From Microbotryomycetes sp. JL201 (Eukaryota > Basidiomycota > Microbotryomycetes): a stretch of 48,944 bases of DNA. Shown here in pieces: positions 1 to 10,612 of the stretch. The stretch lies in assembly GCA_033819885.1 (NCBI GenBank), contig JAQYUZ010000070.1:1-48944 (forward strand), given 5' to 3'. The notes under the pieces are model-generated. The model saw only the letters and a program-made list of their open reading frames with translations, was not told the origin of the DNA and did not search any database. The position numbers were made by a program, and so were the translations under genes. Position 1 is the stretch's first letter. The number at the start of each line of letters is the position of its first letter.

Positions 1-657
1 AACGACACAGCCGCAACGAGCTCACCGTCGAGCATCTCGGACAAGGCGAATAATCTTGCCTCGGCAGCAGGCGGTGCGGCAGCAGGCGCCGCAGCTGCTG
101 TCGGTCTATCGGGAGTTGCCTCGACCATCTCTGAAAAGTCTGGAGCGAGAGATGACGCCAGCAATGCCGGAGCAGATGACCCGTTAGCCTCACTCAAATC
201 ACAGCTGGCGCAGGCCCGCGCCGAAATCGAAACACTCAAGAGTCAACTTCAGAACGCTGAAAACACGAATGCGACGCTGAGGTCGAGGGGACTCGGAGCA
301 AAGTCGGGTGCTGATGACAACAACGCCTCGAGTAGCGCGGGACAAGCTGTCGCGACCCAACACAAGGGCAGCGAGGGCGGCGTATCGGTACAGACGCTGT
401 TGGTTGTCTCTGCAGGCGTATTTGTCGTCACATGGTATGTTTCTTCACTCGAATACGGTAACGTGCCTAACCGCTGACATTACGCCTTGCCTCTCAGGCT
501 CTTCTTCTGGTATCGCTCTCGCTCACAGCAAGAGCGTAAGTTAAAAGGCGTCCTACGTTCGTCCTGGTCCCCAAGGTGTTTTCGCTTCTGTCGCGTACTT
601 GCTCTTCTTGCTCTCGTCTGTCCCCTTGCTGTAACAATGTGCCGAGACTTTATCTGA
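1..657 (+). CDS. Tail-anchored coiled-coil protein, 3' part (VAP/Scs2-like)
   Basis: The gene enters from the left edge, so only the C-terminal part is visible. Frame 1 is open from base 1 to 434, an intron runs 435-497 (GTATGT...CTCAG), and exon 2 begins at 498. The protein shows a Ser/Ala-rich linker, a short coiled coil (about residues 60-82 of the visible part, with SLKSQLAQARAEIETLKSQL), a second linker, then one hydrophobic segment (VQTLLVVSAGVFVVTWLFFW) followed by basic residues. Linker, coiled coil and C-terminal membrane anchor are the layout of VAP proteins, which tether the ER to other membranes through an N-terminal MSP domain; that domain lies outside the window, so the name is an inference. 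The 3' end is uncertain: frame 1 runs to TGA at 655-657, but a good donor (GTAAGT) sits at 536, so a further intron and a shorter tail are possible. Confidence 0.6.
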
Positions 658-912
658 TCATGCTGTCGTATCTGGGGTTTTTGAGTGCTTGCGCTACGGA
701 CGTTTTTCCATCTCAGCCAGTCTCATGCTGATTCTCGAGGATGGGCTCGACACACTCAATCGAACGACGTCAAAAGTCTCGACCCGTCTTTTTTAAATAC
801 ATATGCTCCTTGAACTCAAGCCCCGATGTCACCAAAATACTACAAAAAGGATAAAGGAGAAATTCGAATGTCTGACGCTCATGTCTCGACGCGGATCGGT
901 CGACAGCATACA

Positions 913-3900
913 CTACTCCCATTTTCCTGGAGATTTCAGAGCTCGCCGACGACCTGCCACGCAAGCAGTCCCGGCCGTGTCTTTCACCAGCCCATTTCTA
1001 CACGTGAAGCCCGCATCAGACTTGCCGCAAGTCGCATTAGATGGACAAGGTTGACAGACTGGCGATAAATACATGTCAGCAGACAGCAGAGTGAATGCCT
1101 TGCTTGTACGGTCAACTGACCTCCATTCTTGAAGTAACCGCCGTTGTTGCAGTAGCAACCATCAGTACCGGGATTCAGCTCCGGAGATACGCATAGGAAT
1201 CCGTTTGAATTGGCCAGGCATGTCGAGTCGGCGGGACATTCGAGACAGTGATACCGGCCGATGGTACTGTCGTATCCGATGTAGCCGCCGTTCGGGCAAA
1301 CGCATTGGCCAGCCAGATCGCCTTGACCCTTGACAAGACCTTGATTCGGGTCGCACGTGAATCCATCATTCGACTTGTCGCAACCTGCGTTCCTCGGACA
1401 CTCCTTGCACTCTGTTCGAGATCACGGTTGGCTCAGAGCGAAACGAGAAACCATACGCAGCTCCAGCTCACCTCCGTTTTCAAAATAGCCTCCGTTGCTG
1501 CACCGACAAGATCCATCGCTGGCGTACAGGCCACCGTCCGCAGACGAACAAGTGAAGCCGCCCGCATCGGGACAAGTAGCATCTGCCGGGCATGGAAGAC
1601 ACTTGTATTGCCCACTCGAATTGTCGAGTCCAAAGTAGCCCCCATTCACGCAGACGCACTTGTCAGCCGCCGCACCTGTGCCTTTTGCGAGACCGTAATT
1701 AGGATCACATGTGAAACCTTGGTTCGAGTCGCGACACAATGCCCAGGGCGGGCACTGCTTGCAGACTGCGCAAGACATGATGACTGTCAGCGCGAGAAAA
1801 AACAGGCCGAAATCTATTTTTCTCACCTCCATCTTCAAAGTATCCACCGTTATCGCATCGACAGGCGTAACCAGTGGAGTGCAATTCCTTGTCCGCCGGA
1901 CAGGTGAAACCGCTCGAATCGGCGCAAGTGGCTTCGGCAGGGCAAGCGAGGCACGTGTACACCGCGGTCGCATAGTCGTCACCGAGGTAGCCCCCATTCG
2001 AGCAAACACATTTGCCAGCCGTCGCACCGGTGCCTACAGCGAGGCCCAGATCGGGCCTGCATGTGAAGCTATCGGAAGACTTGGTGCTGCAGTAGGCGTT
2101 CTTAGGACAGGTCTGGCACACTGTTGCAAAGCAGAGATTGTCAGTCGGCGTCACCTTCGATCACGTTAGATTACAGCAGACCTTGACCATCGAAATAACC
2201 ACCGTTGTTGCAATAGCATGCGTCGTCGCCAGCGGTCAGTCCTTTGCTCGACGGGCACATGAACCCGCTCGAGTCGGCGCATGTGGCATCAGCCGGGCAA
2301 GGAAGGCACATTTTCGCGCCAGTCGAGGGGTCGTTTCCGAGGTAGCCGCCATTTGAGCAGACGCATTTTCCAGCGTCTGTGCCAGTGCCTTTCGCAAGGC
2401 CTTTCGCGGAGTCGCAAGTGAATCCTTCGTTCGATTTGCCACAGATTGCATTGGTCGGGCACCCTTTACAAACTGTCGGAGAGCGGTGCTTCAGTTCGTG
2501 CTATCGGACATGATTGCTCAATGCTCTTAGCTGCCTTTACCTCCATCCTCGAAGTAGCCGCCATTGTTGCAGTAGCAACCGCCAGTACCGGGGTTCAGCT
2601 CCGGTGAGTTGCATGTGAACCCGTTCGAGTTGGCGGAGCATGTCGAGTCGGCCGGACAATCCAGGCAGCGATACCGGCCGATTGAATTGTCGAGTCCGAT
2701 GTAGCCGCCGTTCGGGCACACACATTCCCCGGCCAAGTCCCCTTGACCCTTGACGAGGCCTTGATTCGGGTCGCACGTGAATCCATCATTCGACTTGTTG
2801 CAGCCCGCGTTCCTCGGGCATTTCTTGCAAACTGTGCAAGAGAGCTGTGAGTCAAGCGTCAAAAGGAAGCATGAAAGACTCTGACTCACCTCCGCCATCG
2901 AAATAGCCTCCGTTGCTGCATCGACAGGCGCCCGCATTGGCAAATAGTAATCCATCTGACGACGAACAAATGAAGCCGCTCAAATCGGGGCAAGTGGCAT
3001 CAGGCGGGCATGCGATACATTTGTACAGTCCGATCGAATTGTCGAGTCCGTAGTAGCCGCCATTTGAGCACAGGCACGTGCCGGCAGCCGTGCCGGTGCC
3101 CTTCGCGAGGCCTTTTTCGGGATCGCAGGTGAAACCAGCTTCAAAGCTGGAGCATTTTGCACCGAGGGGACAAGCCTTGCAAGCTGTGATGCGGATGCGT
3201 GTCAGCATGGGAAGGAAAACGAAATCTGCTGCGCACTGACCTCCTGCTTCGAAATAACCTCCCTTGCTGCAGTAGCACTTGCCTCCGCGTGAGGACAGGC
3301 CCTGGCTCGAATCGCAAGAGACACAGGCGCCATCGAACAAGTAGAAGTTTTTCGTCACGTCGCACGATGTGATTTTGCCGTCGCTATCGCAAGAAGCAAC
3401 TCCAGCTGAGAGACAGCTGGTGCACACGCCATCCTTTTTGTATTCATTTGGGCCACAGTCCTTGATGCATGCTCCAGATTCCAAAGTGTAGCCGTTGCTG
3501 ACGTCGCATGAAGTCGCTGCGCCGTCAAGTGCGCTGCAGGTCAAGACGCCGTCCTTCGCGCAATTTGTGCAAACACCATCTGTGGGATCCATGCTTTGTC
3601 AACGCAGGGCTCATACCCGAGTTTGCGCACATGCACATTCCGACGAGATCTCACTCACTGTCCTTGAATTCATTGACATCGCAGCTTTGGACGCAGTTGC
3701 CGTTCTTGAGGGCGAATCCTTGAGACGTATCGCAGGCCGTTGCTTTTCCATCGGTACCACTGCACGAGACCGCTCCGCTGCTGAGGCATGAGACGCAGGT
3801 GCCATCTGAAAAGGGACGAGCGTCAATACAGAATGCAAGTCTCAATGGGGCCGTGCTTACTTGATTTGAATTCGTTTTCGCCGCAGGAGGTTGTGCAAGT

Positions 3901-5750
3901 GCCGTTCCTGAGGATGTAGCCTTTGGCCTCGTCGCAAGTCTTGGGTGCGCCGGTCGTGCTGTCGCAACTAGTCACACCAGTCGAAAGACAGCTGGTGCAG
4001 GTGCCGTCTGACAAAGGACAATCGTCAATACCCAATGTCAAGTCCATCATGGCCGTACTCACTTGATTTGACTTCGTTTTCACCGCAGGAGGTCGTGCAA
4101 GTGCCGTTCCTGAGGATGTAGCCTTTGGCCTCGTCGCAAGTCTTGGGTGCGCCCGTCGTGCTGTCGCAACTTGTCACACCAGTCGAAAGACAGCTGACAC
4201 ACGTGTTGTCTATCCGACCCCGTCAGGCTCCTGTCAGCTGACCAGAACGCGCGCTGGCTTCGATGGGTTTGCAACTCACTCGACTTGACCTCATTAGTAC
4301 CGCAGTTCTTCACGCAAGTGCCTTGCCTGAGCACGTAGCCTTGCGCAGTATTGCACGCCGTGGCTGACCCGTTCACCGAGCTACAAGCCGTGACGCCTGT
4401 TTTGATGCAGGATGTGCACACACCGTCTAGAGGTCACATATGTGCGTGTCAACGATGCTTCACCCGCCCCGCAATCGCTCTGGGCTCACTCTTGTTGTAG
4501 GTATTGAAGCCACAGGACTTGACGCAGGCGCCTTGTTGGAGCTTGTACCCTTTGGCAGAGTCACAAGCGGTCGCCTTGCCAGTCGAGCTGTCACAAGCCG
4601 TCACACCGGTCTTGAGGCAGCTCACGCATGCCGTGTCTGCACAGAACGGTTTCAGTTCGGGACAATTTCCGATCGTCGGACTTGGACTGACTCGTCTTGA
4701 CCTCGTTGGTTCCGCATTTCTTCACGCAAGTGCCTTGCCTGAGCACGTAGCCTAGCGCAGTATTGCAAGCCGTGGCCGACCCGGTCACCGTGCTGCACGC
4801 CGTGACTCCAGTTTTGATGCAGGACGTGCAAACACCGTCTAGAGGTGGCAAAATATGTGTATAAGCAATGCGCCACCGCACCATGCCATTGCTGTTTGCT
4901 CACTCTTGTTGTAGACATTGGCGCCACAGGATTTGACGCACGTGCCTTGACGGAGCCCATACCCTTTGAAGAAGTCACAAGCGGTCGCTTTGCCGCTCGA
5001 GCTGTCACATGCCGTCACACCGGTCTTGAGGCAGCTCACGCACGCCGTGTCTGCACAGAACGGTTTCAGCTCGGGACAATTTCCATCGTCGGACTTTGAC
5101 TGACTCGTCTTGACCTCGTTGGCACCACATTTCTTCACGCAGGTGCCTTTCCTGAGCAAATAGCCCTGCGCAGTTTTACATGCCGTAGCTGACCCATTGA
5201 CCGAGCTGCACGCCTTGACGCCTGTTTTGAGGCAGGACGTGCACACACCATCTGAAGGTGACCAAAAGATGAGTGAAGCGATCGCACAAATGTGTGCGCC
5301 ATCGTTCGTAACTGACTCTGGTTGTAAATGTTGACGCCACAAGACTTGACGCACGTGCCTTGTCGGAGCCCATACCCTTTGGAAAAGTTGCAGGCGGTCG
5401 CTTTGCCACTGACGCTGTCGCATGACGTCACACCGGTCTTTAAGCAGCTGCTGCACGTCGGTTCTATAAAGCAGTCGTTAGCTTCAGTGCCGATCTTGCC
5501 TGGTCAAGCCCAAATGTGAATCACTGAATGGAGACTCACTCGATGTTGTTCCAGTCTTGTAAGTTCCTGACGGGCATTTTGAGATGCATCTTCCGTTGTA
5601 GAGAAATCGGGGCTTTGCGCACGATGTTGTTTGGCGAATTTCGAGGCGCGGCGCCATGTGCTCAGCTTGGTCGGCCTTGACGGCGAGCGTCAGGAAGCAC
5701 CATAGGAAAACAGCCAGCAGCGAGCTGCCGCCTAGCATTGACCTGCGCAT
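913..5750 (-). CDS. Secreted cysteine-rich modular protein built of repeated symmetric exons
   Basis: Proposed exons, complement of 913..1058, 1121..1411, 1472..1765, 1827..2120, 2182..2472, 2541..2831, 2890..3183, 3241..3579, 3659..3805, 3861..4007, 4063..4209, 4280..4426, 4490..4636, 4692..4838, 4904..5050, 5105..5251, 5317..5463, 5540..5750; 1257 aa. Exon 1 encodes a signal peptide (LLAVFLWCFLTLAVKA) and a short Cys-containing head. Exons 2-10 are each exactly 147 nt and encode a 49-residue module with six cysteines, spaced CxxC-x7-C-x9-C-x12-C-x3-C. Exon 11 (339 nt) fuses this module type to the next. Exons 12-17 (291 or 294 nt) encode 97-98-residue modules with twelve cysteines, each two half-modules ending in CxCxNGGY. 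Exon 18 is a truncated half-module with a basic tail. All introns are phase 1. The pattern resembles furin-like or growth-factor-receptor cysteine-rich repeats. No C-terminal membrane anchor is visible, so secretion or wall association is inferred. The donor of exon 14 (2182 or 2188) is ambiguous. Function unknown. Confidence 0.85.
1121..3183 (-). repeat. Array of six 291-294-nt exon repeats (twelve-cysteine double module)
   Basis: Six consecutive exons (12-17) encode 97-98-residue modules. Each begins shortly after the splice site with a CxxCP motif and closes with a CxCxNGGYF(D/E)xGG motif. Within each exon the two halves repeat the same six-cysteine plan, so the exon is about 2 x 49 residues, close to the 49-residue unit of the upstream array. 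Introns between them are 57-69 nt and phase 1. Confidence 0.9.
3659..5463 (-). repeat. Array of nine 147-nt exon repeats (six-cysteine module)
   Basis: Nine consecutive exons, each 147 nt and in phase 1-1, are separated by introns of about 53-75 nt. Exons 2, 4 and 6 resemble each other (ending in NIYNQS, NVYNKS and similar), and exons 3, 5 and 7 form a second type (ending in NEVKTS or NEVKSS). Corresponding acceptors are 412-414 bp apart (5463/5050/4636 and 5251/4838/4426), so a two-exon, two-intron unit of about 413 bp was duplicated in tandem. Exons 8-10 instead repeat as single units of 202 bp (4209/4007/3805). Confidence 0.9.
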
Positions 5751-6670
5751 TTCTAGTGCAAGAAATACGTCAGAGACAGTTGTCGATGATGAAGAGAAAA
5801 GTCGTTTGATCCTTCAACGCCAAAGAAGTCCCCACTATTGCCCATGCATCTGATAGATAATCGGACGATGGAATTACTGATCTAGGTCATGCGCTCCAAA
5901 ATTCTTCGCCGCCTTTCGCCGTCCCTCGAGTGATCGACCTTGCACATTCCTTCTCGCGCTTCCCGAAAAGCGGGAAGGCCGACTGCCAAGAACGTCCTCG
6001 TTGCGGTCGCGATGGGATGTCATGAAAGGTATAAAAGTGCCAAATTCCGGAAATTGCCGCAACTGCGCATAAAAGACCTGGACTCGAAGGGGATCGTGCC
6101 TGCGCGACGCTCGCAGTTCACTGGCTGAGAGCGCAACGCACAGCTTCAAAGCAAACGAAACTGAGAAATGTCAACTGCGTTCAAGATGCCGTGCAGGAGC
6201 ATTGCTTGCTTTGTGCCGGTGCTAGTCAAATGGTAAAATGATGAGTGCAGCGTAATATACCACCATCGGTGATTTGACACTCTCAGCGAAGCCGTGCCGA
6301 GACGCAGCGACGGGAGAGCCTGGAACATGCTCGGGAGGCCTGGGAAATCGGCCAAAGGGGCTTCCCGCATTCCGACCGGCAAGCCGGCACGGGAGTCAAT
6401 ACAGCTCATTTTAGGTATGAACCAGCCAAGGCGCAAGCATCATGTAAGTGACTCGTGTCCAAGCTCGGGAGCTGGTTTGCAACAACATGAATGGCCTCGC
6501 CACGCCCTTCGTCCATCTAAAGCAATCAAAGGAGAAAATAAAAGACAGAAAAAGTAGCGCGGCGTCAAGTACGCCGAAAGTACACCAGAAAAATCATGGC
6601 AAGAATGCTGAAATGGGAAAAGAGAATCCCTTTGCGGGGCAAAGAATGCTAAATCAGAAGGGTCGGGCGT
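5751..6670. other. Intergenic region upstream of the cysteine-rich gene
   Basis: This 920-bp stretch separates the start of the cysteine-rich gene (reading left) from the 3' end of the SGNH gene (also reading left), so it must hold the promoter of the first and the terminator region of the second. A TATAAAAG is present on the + strand at 6030-6037, but no convincing + strand gene follows it: the longest + frame (6294-6557) has no recognisable domain or splice partners. I see nothing else I can support. Confidence 0.5.
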
Positions 6671-8539
6671 CTACGGCACCCAACCTGGTCCGAAACGTTC
6701 GGTGAAGAATAACCTCGTCCAAATCTTGTACACCGTGTTTGGGAAATGTACATTGTCGATCATGTTGTGCGGTCCGGTCGTCCTCGTCAGTGTGAAAATG
6801 TCGAGCACTCTGACGCCCAACCGTTTCGCGTAGCCCATAACGACTTGATTAGACATATTGATCTGAACGTTGTGTCTCATGACAGTGTCCTTGATGTATT
6901 TGATAGGGATGCGACTTGGCGCTGTCGCGCTCGTCAAGACGATGACGAGCGCATCCTTGAACGGTTGCAAGATCGGTGTGATGCGATCCATGATCTCGAC
7001 CCAGCCTTCGTTCGTCAACTGAGACGCGTGAGAGCCCATCGACACGTAAATACGTTCGGCCGGTTGGGTAAAGTTGACGAATTGAGTTGGCAGCGTCGAC
7101 GGCAGACTAGGATCGTTGTGCCACCGCAGGTCCCACGGGTCATCGTTGCGCTCATAAATATAATCGTTCAAGCTCTCGCCCAGCCACGTCTGAAGCCTGT
7201 CTGCTGTCGCGCCGACGTCTTCCTCGCCGAACCACCAATCCCAGGTCCAGGCGGTCGTGTTGTCCCAGCACAAGACGTGGAGTTTGCGGCCACTCTTGAC
7301 GCACTGTACTGCGCCCAACGCTTTGGGATAGTTCCACACGAAAAAGAAGCGCATGTTGCTATCGCCGAGGAATCGCCACCAGCGCAGAGGTGTGCCAGCC
7401 GGTGTCGCGACGGCCTCGTCGACCTGAAGCAATCTGCAGGGTTTGCCGTCTGGTCCGATCGGTGTGAACGAGCCCGTCTCGTTGTTGAACGAGCCCGGTA
7501 AATGATCCAGCCGCGGGCACAGCGCGGTCGTCGTCGACACGGTGGGCAGTGGCGTAAGCTCGTTCGTGTACGTGGGCATGTTGCCGTTGTCGTCGAGAAT
7601 TGTTGCGCCGACCCAGCTGTAACCCTTGTCAAGCAGTGACGAGTAGTCGCAAGCGGGGGCATTACAAGGCATGCCATTGGCGGGGTAATCCGCCAGTTCG
7701 AGCACGGCTTCGACCGATACTTGGCCGTCTGCCGCCTTGCTGATGGGTGCGACGAGTTGGTAGTGGTACATGCCTGGTGCTATCTGTGCCGGGTCTTCAA
7801 GCAGTCTGATTGACGAGTCTTGGAACAAGAGCCTGACGGTGAACCACGCGTCGCTGAGCTGGTCGCAATTGCTGTATTGCTGCCAGTCTTTTGGGCGGAT
7901 GACGAGGTCTGTGCGGCGAGAGCGGGTGCGACAGCAGAGCGTGGATGAGCATGAGTGTTATCTGAGCGCATGGAAGTAGTGCGCACCTGGTGATTGGACC
8001 TGAACCGACCAGAACGACGGTTGTTTTGCGAGGTTGACGAGGCTCGTCTGATTGCAGCCCACGCCGGCTTTTGAAGTGCCTACCGCCGTGATTCCCGTAC
8101 CTGCGGGTGAACCAGTCGACGGTGTGCCACCCGCACTGTCGCTGTTGCCCGTGCTTGCGCTGGCGCTCGCATGTTTGCGCCTGCCGAGGCCGACGCCCAG
8201 TCCGACCGCGAGCGCAATCACGAGTGCGACGACGACGAGCTTGGCCAGGCGTCTGTCTCTCGGCGTCTTGAGCATTGAAAATGGCCAATGCGTGGGTGCT
8301 GTCGCCGCTGTGGCTGCCGTGGCCGTCGCTGTCCTGCGCGAAGTGCCCGCGAGCTTCTCGTCGTCGTCCTCGTCTCCGTCTTCGCCGTCACTGCTCAGGC
8401 TCGTCGACATTGGGGGTGCCATCAACCTCGATGCGTGGGCGGGTGCGGGCTGCTCGCTGTCGTGGTCGTTGTCGGCGATGAATGCGCTCGTCGAGCGCTG
8501 GCCTTGCTCGCCCAACATGGTCGCGAACCGGCCACCCAT
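6671..8539 (-). CDS. Type II membrane SGNH/PC-esterase family protein 1 (probable glycan O-acetyltransferase or esterase)
   Basis: Exons complement(6671..7908, 7987..8539); 596 aa. The intron (GTGCGC...CACAG) is phase 1, and an in-frame TGA directly precedes the ATG. An acidic, Ser/Ala/Thr-rich cytosolic tail of about 98 residues is followed by one membrane segment (about 99-120, LVVVALVIALAVGLGVGL), giving a type II topology with the catalytic part in the lumen. The lumenal domain carries the GDS block in RFLGDSNMR (near residue 366) and a C-terminal DxxH block (DNVHF, near residue 572), the catalytic signature of the PC-esterase/TBL/NXPE/Cas1-type clan, whose members move acetyl groups onto or off sugars. 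Conserved Cys pairs (GMPCNAPAC, GKPC) suggest disulfides. It is a clear paralog of the gene at 34557-36674. Transferase versus esterase activity and the acceptor are not determined by sequence. Confidence 0.82.
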
Positions 8540-8900
8540 TCAGCGGCAGTGTACGCTCGTCAAAATCCTCGCACAACAAACTGTGTCTCTGCCTCGTCGC
8601 TGCCCTGTCGCTCGTCGTCCGAGTCAAACTCACACGCGCTGCAACCGTCACAAACAAACTCGCCGCTCGCACGGGACAGTGGGCTGAACTGAACACGCAG
8701 CCTGTGCCCGCAGCAGATGGATAGGGCATGTGTAACAGGGCACCATGTCATTGTCAGGCAAGCATCACCGCATTGGTAGTAACAACATGATAAGCAACAA
8801 CAAAAAACTGGCGCAGGAAAGGCATGGTGGAAAACAAAGAGGCGGCCGCCACCAGAGAAAACATATGCGAAAAGGACGGCGAGAAACAACAGACGAACGC
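8540..8900. other. Intergenic region between SGNH gene 1 and heme oxygenase
   Basis: Both neighbours read leftward, so this 361-bp stretch should contain the SGNH gene promoter and the heme oxygenase 3' untranslated region. Open frames here on either strand are short and lack domains. No repeat or RNA gene was recognised. Confidence 0.4.
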
Positions 8901-10168
8901 TCAATCAGAAAACGCGACAGCATACACATAGCACGACAAGACAGCAGCGAGCACACATGTGACCATGCCGGGCATGCTCATCTTGACGGCCGCAGGCAAG
9001 CGCACGGCGACGTGCATCGGGCACCTCGGACCTGGCACCAAGCTCGACATGCCAGGCTTGAGATGTTTGTGCAGGCTGTCAAGACTCGTATCTGCAGACG
9101 GCACCATGTCGCTAAAGCTCTCAAAGATCTTCATGGACAGACACATCAACGCCACACGCGTTGATCATCAGCTCGCGTTCGGCCAATGTCCGTCAAGCAC
9201 GCCCGGGAAACTCACGCCCATATTGAGCTTGAACGCGTACAAGGCCTCGTCCACAACTCGCTGTCTCTGCTCGATTGTCATGTCCCGTCCGGCCGCGTCC
9301 AAGCCAGCCCGAAAGCGTGCTTTGACTTGCTTGAGCTCGTGCGCCGTCGCTCGTCGCGGCAGACCACCGCCATTGTCGCTTCCGGGAATGAAAAACTCGT
9401 AGAATGCCGATCCTTCGCCCGACTCTGGCAATCCGTATGCTTTGCGCAGAGACTTTGCGATCGCTTGGCCACCCGACAAGTCACCGACTGTGTGGTGACG
9501 ACGAGTGAGCATCAGACGTGATCAGGCATGGGATCGGGCCATAGAAACGGCTTACGGTACCTGACGTATGCGTGCGCCAGCAGCAACAGCGTCTTGTCCT
9601 CGTCGCAGTCATCCACGTCATTCGATCGTTTGCCACTGGCGCCTGCCAGCTGTCGCAACCTGTCTTCGTACTCGAGTGCTACGAAAGGCTTGTTTTCGAG
9701 AGTGTGTCGTGCTACTGCGCTGTCCGTGTGCCAGTTCCTCGTGCCTGCGAACCAGCTGCAATCGTCGTCGAGCGAGTCTGCGCGCGCCAACAATTTTGCA
9801 TCAAACACGCGCGCGAGATGTTGATTCGTCGAGTGGTGCTCAAGTGCGGCGTCCAAGTGTGTGTAGACGCCGTGCAGTAGGACAAGGTAGCGCAAGTAGA
9901 CGTCGCGCGGCAGCAAACCCTTGACGAGCGAGTGCACAACTGCCGGCAGCATCACGTCAGAGTGCGCCAGCGCCGTCGCGTCTCTCAGTAGCTGTGCCAG
10001 CCCAATCGGAGGCTCAGTCGCGGCTCCTTCTGCCACACGAGACTGGTCGGCGACTGGCAGCGGTGGCGTGGCGGGCGGCGTCGGCGGTGGTCGAGCCCCT
10101 TGATGTTTGCTCAATGCCGCCATAGCGGGCGACGGCGGCACACTTGCAACCTGATGCAGTCGAGACAT
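8901..10168 (-). CDS. HMX1: Heme oxygenase with C-terminal membrane anchor
   Basis: Exons complement(8901..9128, 9216..9487, 9556..10168); 370 aa. Heme oxygenase cleaves heme to biliverdin, CO and ferrous iron. The diagnostic signature AHAYVRYLGDLSGGQ is rebuilt exactly across intron 1, which supports that splice. The N-terminal helix LLRDATALAHSDVM carries the likely proximal heme-ligand histidine. Intron 2 joins FKLNM-G to IFESF, matching the family's AFxLNxxLFEEL helix; its acceptor is AAG rather than CAG. The last exon ends in a hydrophobic segment (about VTCVLAAVLSCYVYAVAF), a C-terminal ER-type anchor like that of yeast Hmx1 and animal HO-1. The start is the ATG giving MSRLHQ; MAALSKHQ is a possible later start. 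The Pro/Ala-rich N-terminal extension is non-conserved. It shares a 444-bp divergent promoter with DDB1. Confidence 0.92.
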
Positions 10169-10612
10169 TGCCGAGAATGGCCCAAGGCAAGACAACGGCA
10201 GCTGCAGCCGCCTCGGTCGGGCAAAAAGGCAGGCGGCCTGTGCGCGGTTTGCGCGAGCGAGCGAGACGAGCACCGATCAAAAGGCGAGAGCGATTTGCGC
10301 CAGCGCTTGGCACGAAGAGTGTCCTGATTTAAGATACGATACTATTCTCTCGATCGAGCTGACGCCCTCGTATCCGTTGTATAAAAACCGCTCACGTGAC
10401 GCTAACTGAATTTTGATCGACAGCAGATGCACCCTGGCAATACAACGTTGAGTTTGGCAAACGTCATTGTAAAACAGGGTGAGCAGGCATACCTCCGCCT
10501 AAAGCCTCCTGTTTTCGACAGCATGTGGAGCGCCGAGTGATTTGACCTGGCCTCCGCTGGTCGATCGTCACAGGAGCTCGGACGGCGCGCTCGATCCTGC
10601 CGCAAGCGCAAA
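10169..10612. promoter_or_regulatory. Divergent promoter region, heme oxygenase / DDB1
   Basis: This 444-bp gap lies between the heme oxygenase start (reading left) and the DDB1 start (reading right). On the + strand it contains TATAAAA at about 10380-10386 and a CACGTG E-box palindrome at 10393-10398, only 7 bp further on. CACGTG is a binding site of bHLH factors in fungi. Both elements lie more than 200 bp upstream of the DDB1 ATG, so their use by DDB1, by heme oxygenase or by neither is undecided. Confidence 0.35.

Noticed and set aside
1248-2169. Long + strand frames over the cysteine-rich gene
   Set aside because: They are shadows of the repeated - strand exons, show no domain, and share the 291-294-nt periodicity of the coding strand.
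1121-5463. Regularly spaced repeats that could be mistaken for a CRISPR-like or satellite array
   Set aside because: The repeats are protein-coding exons with conserved cysteine spacing, phase-1 splice sites and diverged third positions.
6294-6557. An 87-codon + strand frame downstream of a TATAAAAG
   Set aside because: There is no domain, signal or plausible splice partner, and composition is unlike the neighbouring coding sequence.
8052-8692. Overlapping + strand frames opposite the SGNH gene 1 N-terminus
   Set aside because: These are antisense shadows of the acidic and Ala/Thr-rich tail and membrane segment of the - strand gene.
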